25,825 nucleotides of DNA from JAIOPA01 sp046076045 (GTDB taxonomy: Bacteria; Eisenbacteria; RBG-16-71-46): contig JBJTRI010000140.1 of the NCBI GenBank assembly GCA_046076045.1, forward strand, positions 1-25,825, given 5' to 3'. The notes beneath the pieces were generated by a model. It was not told the DNA's origin, made no database searches, and saw nothing but the letters and a program-made list of their open reading frames with translations. Made by a program: the position numbers and the translations under genes. Below are positions 7,242 through 15,335 of the stretch, piece by piece. Position 1 is the first letter of the stretch. Each line of letters begins with the position of its first letter.

Positions 7242-7925
7242 ATGGAACGCAGCCGTCCCGCCGCGACCCGTTCGCGCGAGAACTACCTCAAGGCCCTGCT
7301 GCAACTCGGCAGCGAGGCTCCCGTGCCCGTGTCGGTGCTCGCCCGCCACCTGCGGGTCTCGGCCCCGAGCGTCAGCAACATGCTGGCGCGGCTCGCGGCC
7401 GAGCGCTTGGTGGTGGTCGGTGCGCGCGGTGCGGCCCGGTTGTCGCCCGCCGGCGAGCGGGCCGCGGCCCAGGTGCTGCGGCGGCATCGCCTGCTCGAGA
7501 CCTTCCTCGTGCGCGTGCTCGAGCTCGACTGGAGCGAGGTGCACGAGGACGCCGAGGAGCTCGAGCACCACGTCAGCGACCGAGTGCTCGAGGCGTTGGA
7601 CCGGTTCATGGGGCACCCGAGCGAGGACCCGCACGGGCACCCGATCCCGGACCGGCAGGGACGCGTGGCCCGCCGCGCGCTGTCGCCGCTCGCGGCGTTG
7701 CCCGCCGGGCGTGCGGCCGCGGTGCGCGAGGTGCGCGGGGGTGAGGACCGTGCGCGGTTGTCGCGTTGGAAGCGCAGCGGGCTCGTCCCGGGGGCGCGCG
7801 TCCGCATGGTGCAGGCGACCGAGGACGGCGTGTACACGCTCGAGGTGGGCGGTCGCCGCGTGGTGGCGGGCCGCGAGGGGTTGGACGGCGTGATGGTCGA
7901 GCGCCGCACGAGGGGGGCACGATGA
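7242..7925 (+). CDS. mntR: DtxR-family metalloregulator, MntR-like
   Basis: 227 aa. A winged helix-turn-helix lies at about 12-62 (recognition helix near 'SAPSVSNMLARL'). The metal-binding/dimerization domain at about 70-140 has the family's 'HRLLETFL' (His82, Glu86) and 'HEDAEELEHH' (His101, Glu105, Glu108, His109), then the 'DPHGHPIP' loop. A C-terminal SH3/FeoA-like domain spans about 150-222. Aligned by eye to DtxR, Glu105 replaces the Cys of iron-sensing DtxR, as in manganese-sensing MntR. However, Asn14 occupies the position of MntR Asp8. The ATGA overlap with the transporter gene shows co-translation, so it most likely represses mntRH when Mn(II) is plentiful. Iron sensing (IdeR-like) is the alternative, made less likely by the mntH partner. 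Confidence 0.88.
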   Translation: MERSRPAATRSRENYLKALLQLGSEAPVPVSVLARHLRVSAPSVSNMLARLAAERLVVVGARGAARLSPAGERAAAQVLRRHRLLETFLVRVLELDWSEVHEDAEELEHHVSDRVLEALDRFMGHPSEDPHGHPIPDRQGRVARRALSPLAALPAGRAAAVREVRGGEDRARLSRWKRSGLVPGARVRMVQATEDGVYTLEVGGRRVVAGREGLDGVMVERRTRGAR

Positions 7926-9898
7926 GTCACGAGGACCGCTCGCTCGCCGAGATGAACCGCTCGGTGGACGTGCCGCGCACGCGCAACTGGTTCCGCCGCC
8001 TGCTTGCGTTCGCCGGGCCGGCCTACCTCGTCTCGGTGGGCTACATGGACCCGGGCAACTGGGCCACCGACATCGCGGGCGGCGCGCAGTTCGGTTACCA
8101 GCTCGTGTGGGTGCTGCTCATGAGCAACCTCATGGCGATCCTGCTGCAGACGCTGTCCGCGCGCCTCGGCGTGGTGACCGGCCGCGACCTCGCGCAGGCC
8201 TGCCGTGACTACTACCCGGGCTTCCTGCGCTACCCGCTCTGGATCCTGTGCGAGATCGCGATCGTGGCCTGCGACCTCGCCGAGGTGCTCGGTGCGGCGA
8301 TCGGTCTGCAGCTGCTGTTCGGCATCCCGCTCATCGTGGGCGTGGTGATCACCGTGCTCGACGTGTTCCTGCTGCTCGCGCTCTCGCACTACGGTGTGCG
8401 CCGGCTCGAGGCGTTCATCATCACGCTGGTCGCCACCATCGGCGGTTGCTTCGCCATCCAGATGCTGCTGTCGAACCCCGACTACGCGGCCATCGCGGCC
8501 CACCTCATCCCGCGCGACGAGTCCGGCGGGTTCACGCTGTTCGGGGCCACGGCCGCGGGCCGCACCACCGTGCTCGGGTTGCACGACGCGTCGCTCTACA
8601 TCGCGATAGGCATCCTCGGTGCGACGGTGATGCCGCACAACCTCTACCTGCACAGCGCGCTCGTGCAGAGCCGCGACGTCGAGCCGACCCCGAAGGGCAA
8701 GCGCGACGCCTGCCGCCTCAACCTCGTGGACTCGGCCATCGCGCTCAATGCCGCGCTGTTCGTGAACCTCGCCATCCTGGTGCTCGCCGCGGCCACGTTC
8801 CATCGCCACGGCTTCCACGACATCGGCAGTCTGCGCGAGGCGCACCGCATGCTCGAGCCGTTGCTGGGCAGCGGACTCGCCCCGGTGCTGTTCGCACTCG
8901 CGCTGCTGTGCGCGGGGCAGGCCAGCACGGTCACGGGCACGCTCGCGGGGCAGATCGTCATGGAGGGCTTCCTGCGCATCCGCATGCGCCCGTGGCTGCG
9001 CCGGCTCGTGAGTCGCAGTCTCGCGATCGTCCCTGCCGTGGTCGTCATCCTGTGGAAGGGCGAGTCGGGCGTGGACGAACTGCTCGTGCTCTCGCAGGTC
9101 GCGCTCTCGTTGCAGCTGTCGTTCGCCGTGGTGCCGCTCGTCACGTTCACGAGCGACCGTCGCCTCATGGGCGACTTCGTGAACCCGGCCTGGGTCAAGG
9201 TGCTCGCGATCGGCGTGACCGTGATCATCGCCGGACTCAACGTGAAGCTGGTGTGGGGCACGGTCGGGGGCTGGATCGCGCCGGCGGCCAACGCGTGGTG
9301 GGCGTGGGGCATCGTGATGCCGCTCACGATCGGGCTCGGTGCGCTGCTCGGCTACCTCGTGCTCACGCCGTTGCTCGTCCGCGGCTGGCCCGCCGTGGAG
9401 CCGATCGCGCAGGCCGCCCGTCCGGGCGCAGTCGCGCCCGCGGAGCCCGAGGCCCCGCGCTGGGAGTCCGGACCGCATCGCCGCATCGTGGTCGCGCTCG
9501 AACTCAACGAGGCCGACGACAACATCATGCAGTTCCTGCTGCGGGCCCGCCTGCAACCCGAGGTCGAGCTCGTGCTGGTGCACGTGGCCGAGAGCGCCGC
9601 GAGCCGTTGGCTCGGCGAGCGCAGCCTCGACAGCGAGAGCCGCGAGGACCGCGCCACGCTGGAGTCGCTGGCGCGCGAGTTCACCGACCTCGGGCTGCGG
9701 ACCTCGGTGCGGCTCGGGCATGGCGACCCCGCGCGCGAGATCGCCCGCATCGTGGCCGAGGAGCGCGCCGACCTGCTGGTGACCGGCTCGCACGGCCATA
9801 GCGGGCTGTCCGACATGGTGCACGGCGCCACGGTCTCGGCCGTGCGCCACCTCGTGACATGCCCGGTGCTCACCGTCCCGCCCCGCCGACGGTCCTGA
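7922..9898 (+). CDS. mntH: Nramp-family Mn(II)/divalent metal transporter MntH fused to a universal stress protein domain
   Basis: 658 aa, well above the roughly 400-450 of ordinary MntH. Residues about 25-500 are an 11-helix Nramp core: the metal-site motif 'DPGN' (Asp43, Asn46) in TM1 and 'ATVMPHN' (Ala234, Met237, His239) in TM6, the canonical Nramp ligands for proton-coupled uptake of Mn(II)/Fe(II). After a linker ('AVAPAEPEAPRWESGPH'), residues about 519-658 form a UspA-like domain with 'IVVAL' strand 1 and the nucleotide loop G-x2-G-x9-G at 622-635 (GSHG...HG), followed by Ala where Ser/Thr is usual. The ATG overlaps the mntR stop. The Usp domain should face the cytoplasm and could gate transport by nucleotide; that is inference. 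A perfect-stem hairpin begins 3 nt after the stop. Confidence 0.92.
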   Translation: MSHEDRSLAEMNRSVDVPRTRNWFRRLLAFAGPAYLVSVGYMDPGNWATDIAGGAQFGYQLVWVLLMSNLMAILLQTLSARLGVVTGRDLAQACRDYYPGFLRYPLWILCEIAIVACDLAEVLGAAIGLQLLFGIPLIVGVVITVLDVFLLLALSHYGVRRLEAFIITLVATIGGCFAIQMLLSNPDYAAIAAHLIPRDESGGFTLFGATAAGRTTVLGLHDASLYIAIGILGATVMPHNLYLHSALVQSRDVEPTPKGKRDACRLNLVDSAIALNAALFVNLAILVLAAATFHRHGFHDIGSLREAHRMLEPLLGSGLAPVLFALALLCAGQASTVTGTLAGQIVMEGFLRIRMRPWLRRLVSRSLAIVPAVVVILWKGESGVDELLVLSQVALSLQLSFAVVPLVTFTSDRRLMGDFVNPAWVKVLAIGVTVIIAGLNVKLVWGTVGGWIAPAANAWWAWGIVMPLTIGLGALLGYLVLTPLLVRGWPAVEPIAQAARPGAVAPAEPEAPRWESGPHRRIVVALELNEADDNIMQFLLRARLQPEVELVLVHVAESAASRWLGERSLDSESREDRATLESLAREFTDLGLRTSVRLGHGDPAREIARIVAEERADLLVTGSHGHSGLSDMVHGATVSAVRHLVTCPVLTVPPRRRS

Positions 9899-9901
9899 GG
9901 T

Positions 9902-9942
9902 CGTGCGGCCGCGTCACCGCTGGCGAGGGACGTGGCCGCACG
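9902..9942 (+). terminator. Strong hairpin directly after mntH
   Basis: CGTGCGGCC (9902-9910) pairs perfectly with GGCCGCACG (9934-9942). The stem extends inward through one G-U pair and CGTC/GACG to 14 bp with a 13-nt loop. It starts 3 nt past the mntH stop but has no T-run behind it, so it may be a U-less terminator or a 3'-end stabilizer. It overlaps the candidate promoter of the next gene. Confidence 0.5.
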
Positions 9943-9950
9943 GCTAGACT
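9921..9950 (+). promoter_or_regulatory. Candidate promoter for the unknown gene/hydrolase pair
   Basis: TGGCGA (9921-9926), an 18-bp gap, and TAGACT (9945-9950), the same -10 hexamer as at the mntR promoter. The -35 lies in the loop of the mntH 3' hairpin. The leader to the GTG at 10016 would be about 59 nt. Confidence 0.4.
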
Positions 9951-10015
9951 GCCCGGCCCGGCCCGACACACGGGCCGCTTCCCGCGAACGAACCGGCCGC
10001 GCCGGCGAGGCCCCT

Positions 10016-10498
10016 GTGAGTCTGACTCTGTACCATGGTCGTCTGGACGCGACGGTGTCCGAGGTGGTGGACGCCGGCGACCTGCTGCCGCACTTCGAAC
10101 TCGCCGCCCTCGCCGTACTCGAGGGCGAGGAGCGCCCGGGCGAGGAGCCCGCGGTGCGTCGCCGGTTCCGCTTCGAGGGCATCCGGCCGAGCGAGCACCG
10201 CGGCGCGCTGTTGCTCGACCCGGGTGAACTCGAGCGGGCCTCGAGCGCGGGGCTGCTGGGAGGGGGCGACGAGGTCTTCCTCTCGACCGTGTGGGACGAT
10301 GAGTTCGAGCCGTACCACGGGCGCGTGGATGCGCAGCATGCCGACCTGCGCGACCCGCCGCCGCTCGGGCTCGCCGACTGGATGGCCGAGACGAACTGCG
10401 TGCTCGCGATCGGGGACGGCGGTGCGCTCAACTACGCCACCCCCGACCACGAACTGCACGAGCGTCTGCAGGCGCGCTTCCGGGCCGCTCGCAAGTGA
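10016..10498 (+). CDS. Conserved-looking hypothetical acidic protein, function unknown
   Basis: 160 aa from GTG at 10016 (weak purine stretch GGCGAGG about 6 nt upstream). The frame is open further upstream, but that part would lie across the hairpin and promoter. I recognise no family. It is soluble, acidic, without signal peptide or membrane segment. Its visible blocks are 'LYHGRLDATVSEV' at the start, 'RFEGIRPSEHRGALLL' in the middle, 'DEFEPYHGRVDAQHADL', and 'NCVLAIGDGGALNYATPDHELHERL' near the end (quoted as regions; the last is about 127-151). Codon use and absence of low-complexity sequence support it as real. The stop overlaps the GTG of the alpha/beta hydrolase gene (GTGA at 10495-10498), so the two are probably co-translated and functionally tied. 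Confidence 0.7.
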   Translation: MSLTLYHGRLDATVSEVVDAGDLLPHFELAALAVLEGEERPGEEPAVRRRFRFEGIRPSEHRGALLLDPGELERASSAGLLGGGDEVFLSTVWDDEFEPYHGRVDAQHADLRDPPPLGLADWMAETNCVLAIGDGGALNYATPDHELHERLQARFRAARK

Positions 10499-11139
10499 GC
10501 GGGGCGTCGCCCGCGCCCCGGCTGGCGCCGCTCGACCTCGCGGGGCCCGCGGGCCGCATCGAGGCCCTGCTGCAGGAGTGGGAGGGGGGCGAGCCGCCGT
10601 TCGTGGCGGTGGTCTGCCATCCGCATCCGCTCTACGGCGGCACGTTGCACAACAAGGTCGCGCACCGGCTCGCGGCCTCGCTGCACGCGCGCGGGGGTTC
10701 GGTGATGCGCTTCAACTTCCGCGGTGTGGGTCGCAGCGAGGGCACGCACGATCGCGGGCAGGGGGAGTTGGACGACGCGCGCATCGTGCTCGCCGAGTTG
10801 CGCCGACGCCATCCCGGTGTGCCGGCATGGGCGGCCGGCTTCTCGTTCGGTTCGTGGGTCGCCTCGCGGCTCGCCGCGTCGGACCCGGCGATCGAACGAC
10901 TGATCCTCATCGCCCCGCCCGTGCACACGCAGACGTTCGAGGAGATGCGCACGAGCCCCGTGCCCAAGCTGGTCGTGCAGGGCACCGCCGACGACATCTG
11001 TCGTCCCGAGAACCTCGCGCGCGTCTATCCGGAGTGGGCCGAGCCGAAGCGTCTGGTCGAGGTGCCCGGCGCCGGGCACTTCTTCGATCGCCAACTCGCC
11101 GAGCTCGCGACCGCCATCGAGTCCGGGATCGCCGGCTGA
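10495..11139 (+). CDS. Alpha/beta-hydrolase superfamily protein
   Basis: 214 aa. The pattern fits the small COG2945-type alpha/beta hydrolases: 'CHPHPLYGGTLHNKV' (41-55) forming the oxyanion region, 'RFNFRGVGRSEG' (72-83), the nucleophile elbow 'GFSFG' with Ser117, a probable catalytic acid Asp166 in 'QGTADDICRPE', and His195 in 'PGAGHFF'. The triad is intact, so it is probably an active esterase or peptidase-like hydrolase. The substrate cannot be told from sequence. It begins with GTG overlapping the stop of the unknown gene upstream and ends one base before the stop of the convergent secreted metalloprotein gene (TGA-G-TCA). Confidence 0.87.
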   Translation: MSGASPAPRLAPLDLAGPAGRIEALLQEWEGGEPPFVAVVCHPHPLYGGTLHNKVAHRLAASLHARGGSVMRFNFRGVGRSEGTHDRGQGELDDARIVLAELRRRHPGVPAWAAGFSFGSWVASRLAASDPAIERLILIAPPVHTQTFEEMRTSPVPKLVVQGTADDICRPENLARVYPEWAEPKRLVEVPGAGHFFDRQLAELATAIESGIAG

Positions 11140-11140
11140 G

Positions 11141-13867
11141 TCAGCGCACGATCGCGACGCGGCGCGCCGAGACGGTGCCGCCGTCGAGTGCGAGGCGTGC
11201 GAAGTACAGCCCGCCCGCGAGGCCCCGCGGCAGCAACGCTTCGAGCGTGTGCGTGCCGGGTTCGAGCGGGCCACGCCACAGCGTCGCCACGCGGCGGCCG
11301 GCGAGGTCGTGCAACGACCACTCCGCACGCGCCGCACGCGGCGTGCGCAGCGCCTGCCGGAGCGCGTCGTGCGCGGGGTTGGGCCACATCGCGCCGAGCG
11401 CCACCTGCGCGCCCGCGCCGGGGGCGACCGCAGTGACCGGTGCGGCCGGGTCGAGCACGCGGACCTCGTCCACCCACCAGCCCCCGCCGCCCACGAACAG
11501 GTCGCTGCTCATGCGGAATCGCACGCGCACCGGTCCGGGCGCGAACGCCGACAGGTCCACGCGTTCCTCGGTCCACTCCGAGCGGCGGCCACTCCAGCAC
11601 GCCGCCCCTTGCGGCAGACCTTGGTCGGCGCCCGCCATCTGGTGGGTGTAGCCCGCCTCGGGCGTCACCGCCTGCCACGCCCCGTTCCACGGCTGCACCT
11701 CGACGCGCGCACCGTCCCACGCCATGAACGCGTTGGCGGCTTCGAGGTCGAAGCGGTGACGGAACGCGAGCACGGTGCCCGGCCCCACGTCGTAGAGGAG
11801 CGGGCTCGCGAGCGCGGCGTCCTGGTACGGGCCATAGGGCACCGTGTCGCGACCGCAGTGCCAGGCGCCCGAGCCGGCCGGCGCGCCCGCGTCGGCCACC
11901 GCGCGCCACTCGTCGCGACGGTTGAAGCGCACCGGACCGTGCGTCCACGGGGCCGGGTTCCAGAAGTCGTCGGCCGCCGCGCGTCCCACCACCAACGTGT
12001 CGAAGCCGGGGTTCGACCACGCGAGGTGGCGCGCGTTCGAGCGGTCGCGCGCGCCGAAGCGGTACGCGATGCGGGTCCCGGGCTCGAGCCCCGCGCCCAG
12101 CGACACGGTGAACGAGTCGCGCCCCGCCGCGGTCGCTGCGATCACCGTGGCGGGTGCGCCGTTCACCGCGACCTCGCACCACACCGAGTCGAGCCCGGAG
12201 TCGTCGCGCACGCGCGCGAGCAGCGTCTGCGGCAGGCGCGTGACCGCCTGCGTGCGGAGCGCGTGGTGCTCGACGACCGGCGGGGTGGCGTCGGGTCGCG
12301 TCCACCACGCGAACGGGCGGCTGTGCGCACGGTCGGGCAACTCGCTGGCCACCCCGGGCACGTCGGCCTCGGCGCGGAAGAAGTACTCGACGCGCGTGCC
12401 CAGGGGCTGCGCGGGCGCGGTGACCGCGAACGAGTCGGGCCCCACGGCGACCATCGGGGACTGCGTCCACGAGTCGAGCGCCGAGGTGCGCCACCAGAAC
12501 ATGGCGCCGTTCGCGCGCAGACGAACCGGGATGCCGGCGCGCTCCTCGGTCACGCGCAGCGTGAGCGTGCGCGGCGACGACGCGTCCTCGGTGTCGCCGA
12601 GGGGCTCGTGGGCGAGCCGCAGACGGCCCGGTCGGGATTCGAGCGACACGTCCACCACCATGCGGCCGTCGGTCGCGGCGGCGATCGTGGCGGGGAACGC
12701 GGCGCGGATGCCCGCGAGCTTGGCGAGGTCGGACGGCGTGGCGTCCACGCCGTTCGGGGTCACGAGCACGAACGCCACGCGCACCGTGTCGGGGACCCCG
12801 TCGGCCGCGGGCACGCGCGCGCCGTTGGCGGTGGCGAGGTCGGAGACCGCGAATCGCCGCGCGGGCCCGCGCGCGACGATGCCCGCGGCGGGGTCGCTGT
12901 ACGGCACCCACGGCCCGGCGGGCGCGAACGCGGCACTGTCGGCGATGACGAGGATGGAGTCGGTCTCGGCCGGGCTCCGCACGCCCATGAGGTACTGGTC
13001 GAGCGGACCGAAGCGCGCGATCGGGGCGTCCATCACGAACGAGTCGGGGGCTGCCTCGCGCCAGTCGGCGCCCTCCATGAACGAGCCGTCGGCGTCGAGG
13101 AAGAAGCTCCAGTGCTGGAACGATCGCCCGAGCAGCGCGGTGCTCGGGCCCCCCGCGGCCACGTCCTGCACCAGCGGGTAGGCGAGCCAGCGATGCCCGA
13201 ACTCGTGCGCGAGCACGTCCTGGGTGACGTAGTTCGGCAACCCCGGCACCTCGCCCGCGGGGTCGTCGGGGTAGCGGTGCAGTCCGTTCATGGTGAGCAC
13301 GGTGTGCATGCGCGGAGACAGCCCGAGCGCGGCGTTGAGGTCGAACGCCTCGAGCCCGATGCCGGCGACGTCGTTGCGGGTGAGCCACGCCGCCGCGAGG
13401 GCGCCGGGCGAGCCGAGCCACTGGTCCAGGCCGCTCGCGAGCCACACCGCCAGCATGTCGTACGAGTCGCCGTGCGAGCGCTGGAACGCACGCGCCACCG
13501 CCGCCACGTCGAGGTTCGACGCCCCGTTCTTGTCGAGGAACCGGAACGTGCCGTCGTCCTCGAGCACCGCGATCCCCGCGACGTCGCGCGAGTGCGTGGT
13601 CGGCGCTGCCGTCACCGACGTGGTCGCGGCGTGCTCGGCGTGCCACTCGAGCCTGCCGTGCAGCGCGTCGAGGTGCGTGCCGCAGGCGTGATCGAGCGGC
13701 GAGTGCGCGGCCGCCGGCGCGAGGGGCGCGAGCGGGGGCTGCGCACGCGCCGGGGCGAGCGGCGCGGCGTGCGCGAGCACGGCCGCACTCGCGAGCACGC
13801 ACGCGAGCACGGCCCGCAGGGCCGCCCGCGGGACGCGGCGGCGACGGGTCGGGGGAGGGAGGGTCAC
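11141..13867 (-). CDS. Large secreted HExxH putative metallopeptidase with C-terminal sorting-type domain
   Basis: 908 aa from GTG at 13867. A basic N-terminus (RRRR) and hydrophobic stretch form a signal peptide ending at about residue 35-43 (AHAAPLAPARAQ). The zinc-type motif 'AHEFGHRW' places His221, Glu222 and His225; 'HWSFFLDADGSFMEGADWR' and 'FGPLDQYLMG' follow, blocks I associate with a widespread uncharacterised family of secreted HExxH proteins. The middle holds beta-sandwich regions with 'VEYFFRAEAD' and 'IAYRFGARDRS', then a MAM/LamG-like region with 'GGGGWWVDEVRVLD'. Residues 824-908 form a FlgD-Ig/type IX-like C-terminal domain ('WPNPAHDALR', 'LHDLAGRRVATL', 'GLYFARL'). Zinc protease activity is inferred; the third metal ligand is not obvious. 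A promoter at 13906-13877 would give an almost leaderless mRNA. Confidence 0.82.
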   Translation of the reverse strand: MTLPPPTRRRRVPRAALRAVLACVLASAAVLAHAAPLAPARAQPPLAPLAPAAAHSPLDHACGTHLDALHGRLEWHAEHAATTSVTAAPTTHSRDVAGIAVLEDDGTFRFLDKNGASNLDVAAVARAFQRSHGDSYDMLAVWLASGLDQWLGSPGALAAAWLTRNDVAGIGLEAFDLNAALGLSPRMHTVLTMNGLHRYPDDPAGEVPGLPNYVTQDVLAHEFGHRWLAYPLVQDVAAGGPSTALLGRSFQHWSFFLDADGSFMEGADWREAAPDSFVMDAPIARFGPLDQYLMGVRSPAETDSILVIADSAAFAPAGPWVPYSDPAAGIVARGPARRFAVSDLATANGARVPAADGVPDTVRVAFVLVTPNGVDATPSDLAKLAGIRAAFPATIAAATDGRMVVDVSLESRPGRLRLAHEPLGDTEDASSPRTLTLRVTEERAGIPVRLRANGAMFWWRTSALDSWTQSPMVAVGPDSFAVTAPAQPLGTRVEYFFRAEADVPGVASELPDRAHSRPFAWWTRPDATPPVVEHHALRTQAVTRLPQTLLARVRDDSGLDSVWCEVAVNGAPATVIAATAAGRDSFTVSLGAGLEPGTRIAYRFGARDRSNARHLAWSNPGFDTLVVGRAAADDFWNPAPWTHGPVRFNRRDEWRAVADAGAPAGSGAWHCGRDTVPYGPYQDAALASPLLYDVGPGTVLAFRHRFDLEAANAFMAWDGARVEVQPWNGAWQAVTPEAGYTHQMAGADQGLPQGAACWSGRRSEWTEERVDLSAFAPGPVRVRFRMSSDLFVGGGGWWVDEVRVLDPAAPVTAVAPGAGAQVALGAMWPNPAHDALRQALRTPRAARAEWSLHDLAGRRVATLWRGPLEPGTHTLEALLPRGLAGGLYFARLALDGGTVSARRVAIVR

Positions 13868-13876
13868 GTCCCTACC

Positions 13877-13906
13877 AGTCTAGCGAGTGCCGCTGGCATG
13901 GGGCCA
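13877..13906 (-). promoter_or_regulatory. Candidate promoter of the secreted metalloprotein gene
   Basis: Minus strand: weak -35 TGGCCC (13906-13901), an 18-bp gap, and -10 TAGACT (13882-13877). Only 9 nt separate the -10 from the GTG at 13867, leaving a leader of about 3 nt or none. Confidence 0.42.
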
Positions 13907-14022
13907 CGGTGGTGCGAGGATGCGGTGCCACCGAGACGCGCGGGATTGCATTCCGCACGAGCGGGACGCGGATCGGCAGGGGAGACGCGCCCTCGGGGCG
14001 GCCCGGTGGCATCGGGTGTGCA

Positions 14023-14031
14023 TGCTATAGT
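14023..14031 (+). promoter_or_regulatory. Extended -10 promoter element upstream of the deacetylase-fold gene
   Basis: TGCTATAGT is a classic extended -10 (TGn-TATAGT). No clear -35 is seen. Transcription from near 14038 would give a short leader containing GGGAGAG just before the GTG at 14061. Confidence 0.45.
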
Positions 14032-14060
14032 GCGTCGTCCTCACACCACCGGGAGAGTGC

Positions 14061-15335
14061 GTGAACCTCGATTGGCACCGCCTCAAGGCGGTCGTGCTGG
14101 AGAGCGACGACTGGGGTCTGTGCGCCTGGGTGCCCGACGATCGCGCCCATCGCGCGCTCGCGCTGTTGCCCGCGTTCCGCACCCCGGCCGGTCTGCGCTA
14201 CGGCCGCTCCACGCTCGAGACCGCCGAGGACGTGGGCGCGCTCGCCGAGGTGTTGCGCGAGGTGCGTGGCGGTGACGGCTTCCCGGCCGTGTGGCAGGCG
14301 AACACCATCGTCGCCAATCCCGACTTCGGGCGGCTCGTGCCGCCGTTGTTCCCGGCCGACACGCTGCCGGTGGTGGAGGCGCCCGGGTTCCCGGCGCGCT
14401 GGGAGCGCCCCGGGTTGTGGGAGGCGGTGCGCCGTGCCGAGACCGACGGGGTGTGGTGGGCCGAGTTGCACGGGCTCCACCACCTGCCCGCGCACGAGTG
14501 GTTGCACGCCCTGCGCCGCGGGCAGGACGACGCGCGCCGCGCGCACGAGCAGTCGAGCCCGATCTGCCTCGCGGTCGAGGCCAGCGGCGAGTACGACGGT
14601 CGCGAGCCGCGCGAGACGCGGGCGCAGGACATCCGGCGTGCCATCGACCGCTTCCGCGCGCTGTTCGGGCGCGTCCCGACCAGCTTCTGCCCGCCGGACT
14701 ACCGCTTCGACGCGTGGTTCGAGGCGGAGGCGGCCTCGCTCGGGCTCACCACGTTCCAGGGCAAGGCCGAGCAGCAGGCCCCGCGCTGGCTGCAACTGCT
14801 GCGGCGGGGTTGGTTCGGCATGCGGTTCCCGCACCTCGAGGATGGGCGCTTCCACCTGCCGCCGCGCATCGCGTTCGAGCCCGGCGGCGACGCCGCGGCC
14901 CGCGGCCCGCGCGGGCTCGACGCCGCGCTCCGCCGCGCACGCGAGGCGTGGGCACAGGGGCAGCCCGCGATCGTGAGCAGCCATCGCATGAACTACGCGC
15001 ACCTCGACGCGCCGTGGTCGGCGGCCAGCCGGCGTGCGCTCGGCGACCTGATCGCACGGCTCGCCGCCGACGGCGCGGTGTTCCTCACCGACCACGAGGT
15101 GCGCCAACTCGTCGAGCGCGCGTGGTCGGTGCGCGAACTGGGCGGGCGAGGGGTGCTGCTCCGCCACTACGGCGTGCCGCGCGAGGCGCTGTCGTTCGCC
15201 GCGCCCGAAGGCGTCACCGGGGCGCTGTTGCGAGGGCCGCACGACGACGCGCGCGCCGAGGTCGCGGTGAGCGACGGCACGGTGCTCGTGCGGGTCAACG
15301 TGGGCGAGTACGTTCTGGAGTGGACCCGCGCATGA
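14061..15335 (+). CDS. NodB-like (polysaccharide deacetylase-fold) protein
   Basis: 424 aa, no signal peptide, so probably cytoplasmic. The glycoside hydrolase/deacetylase-type barrel is suggested by 'VVLESDDWG' (metal/catalytic Asp16-Asp17), 'WWAELHGLHH' with His137 and His141 in H-x3-H spacing, and a late 'IVSSHRMNY' segment resembling the catalytic His motif of the family. 'CPPDYRFDAWFE' resembles the RxxY-like groove motif in position. It starts with GTG at 14061, preceded by GGGAGAG. The stop overlaps the ATG of a methyltransferase gene (ATGA), which suggests a two-enzyme step, perhaps in modifying a surface glycan or lipid-linked sugar. Active deacetylase versus another activity of this fold cannot be decided. 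Confidence 0.75.
   Translation: MNLDWHRLKAVVLESDDWGLCAWVPDDRAHRALALLPAFRTPAGLRYGRSTLETAEDVGALAEVLREVRGGDGFPAVWQANTIVANPDFGRLVPPLFPADTLPVVEAPGFPARWERPGLWEAVRRAETDGVWWAELHGLHHLPAHEWLHALRRGQDDARRAHEQSSPICLAVEASGEYDGREPRETRAQDIRRAIDRFRALFGRVPTSFCPPDYRFDAWFEAEAASLGLTTFQGKAEQQAPRWLQLLRRGWFGMRFPHLEDGRFHLPPRIAFEPGGDAAARGPRGLDAALRRAREAWAQGQPAIVSSHRMNYAHLDAPWSAASRRALGDLIARLAADGAVFLTDHEVRQLVERAWSVRELGGRGVLLRHYGVPREALSFAAPEGVTGALLRGPHDDARAEVAVSDGTVLVRVNVGEYVLEWTRA

Noticed and set aside
7283..9850. Long minus-strand open frame antisense to mntR-mntH
   Set aside because: Composition is His/Arg/Glu-rich with no domain, while the plus strand carries complete MntR and MntH; an effect of very high GC.
11249..14275. 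1,008-codon plus-strand frame across the metalloprotein gene
   Set aside because: Arg/Val/His/Glu-rich shadow with no signal peptide or motif; the minus frame has a signal peptide, HExxH and a sorting-type C-terminus.
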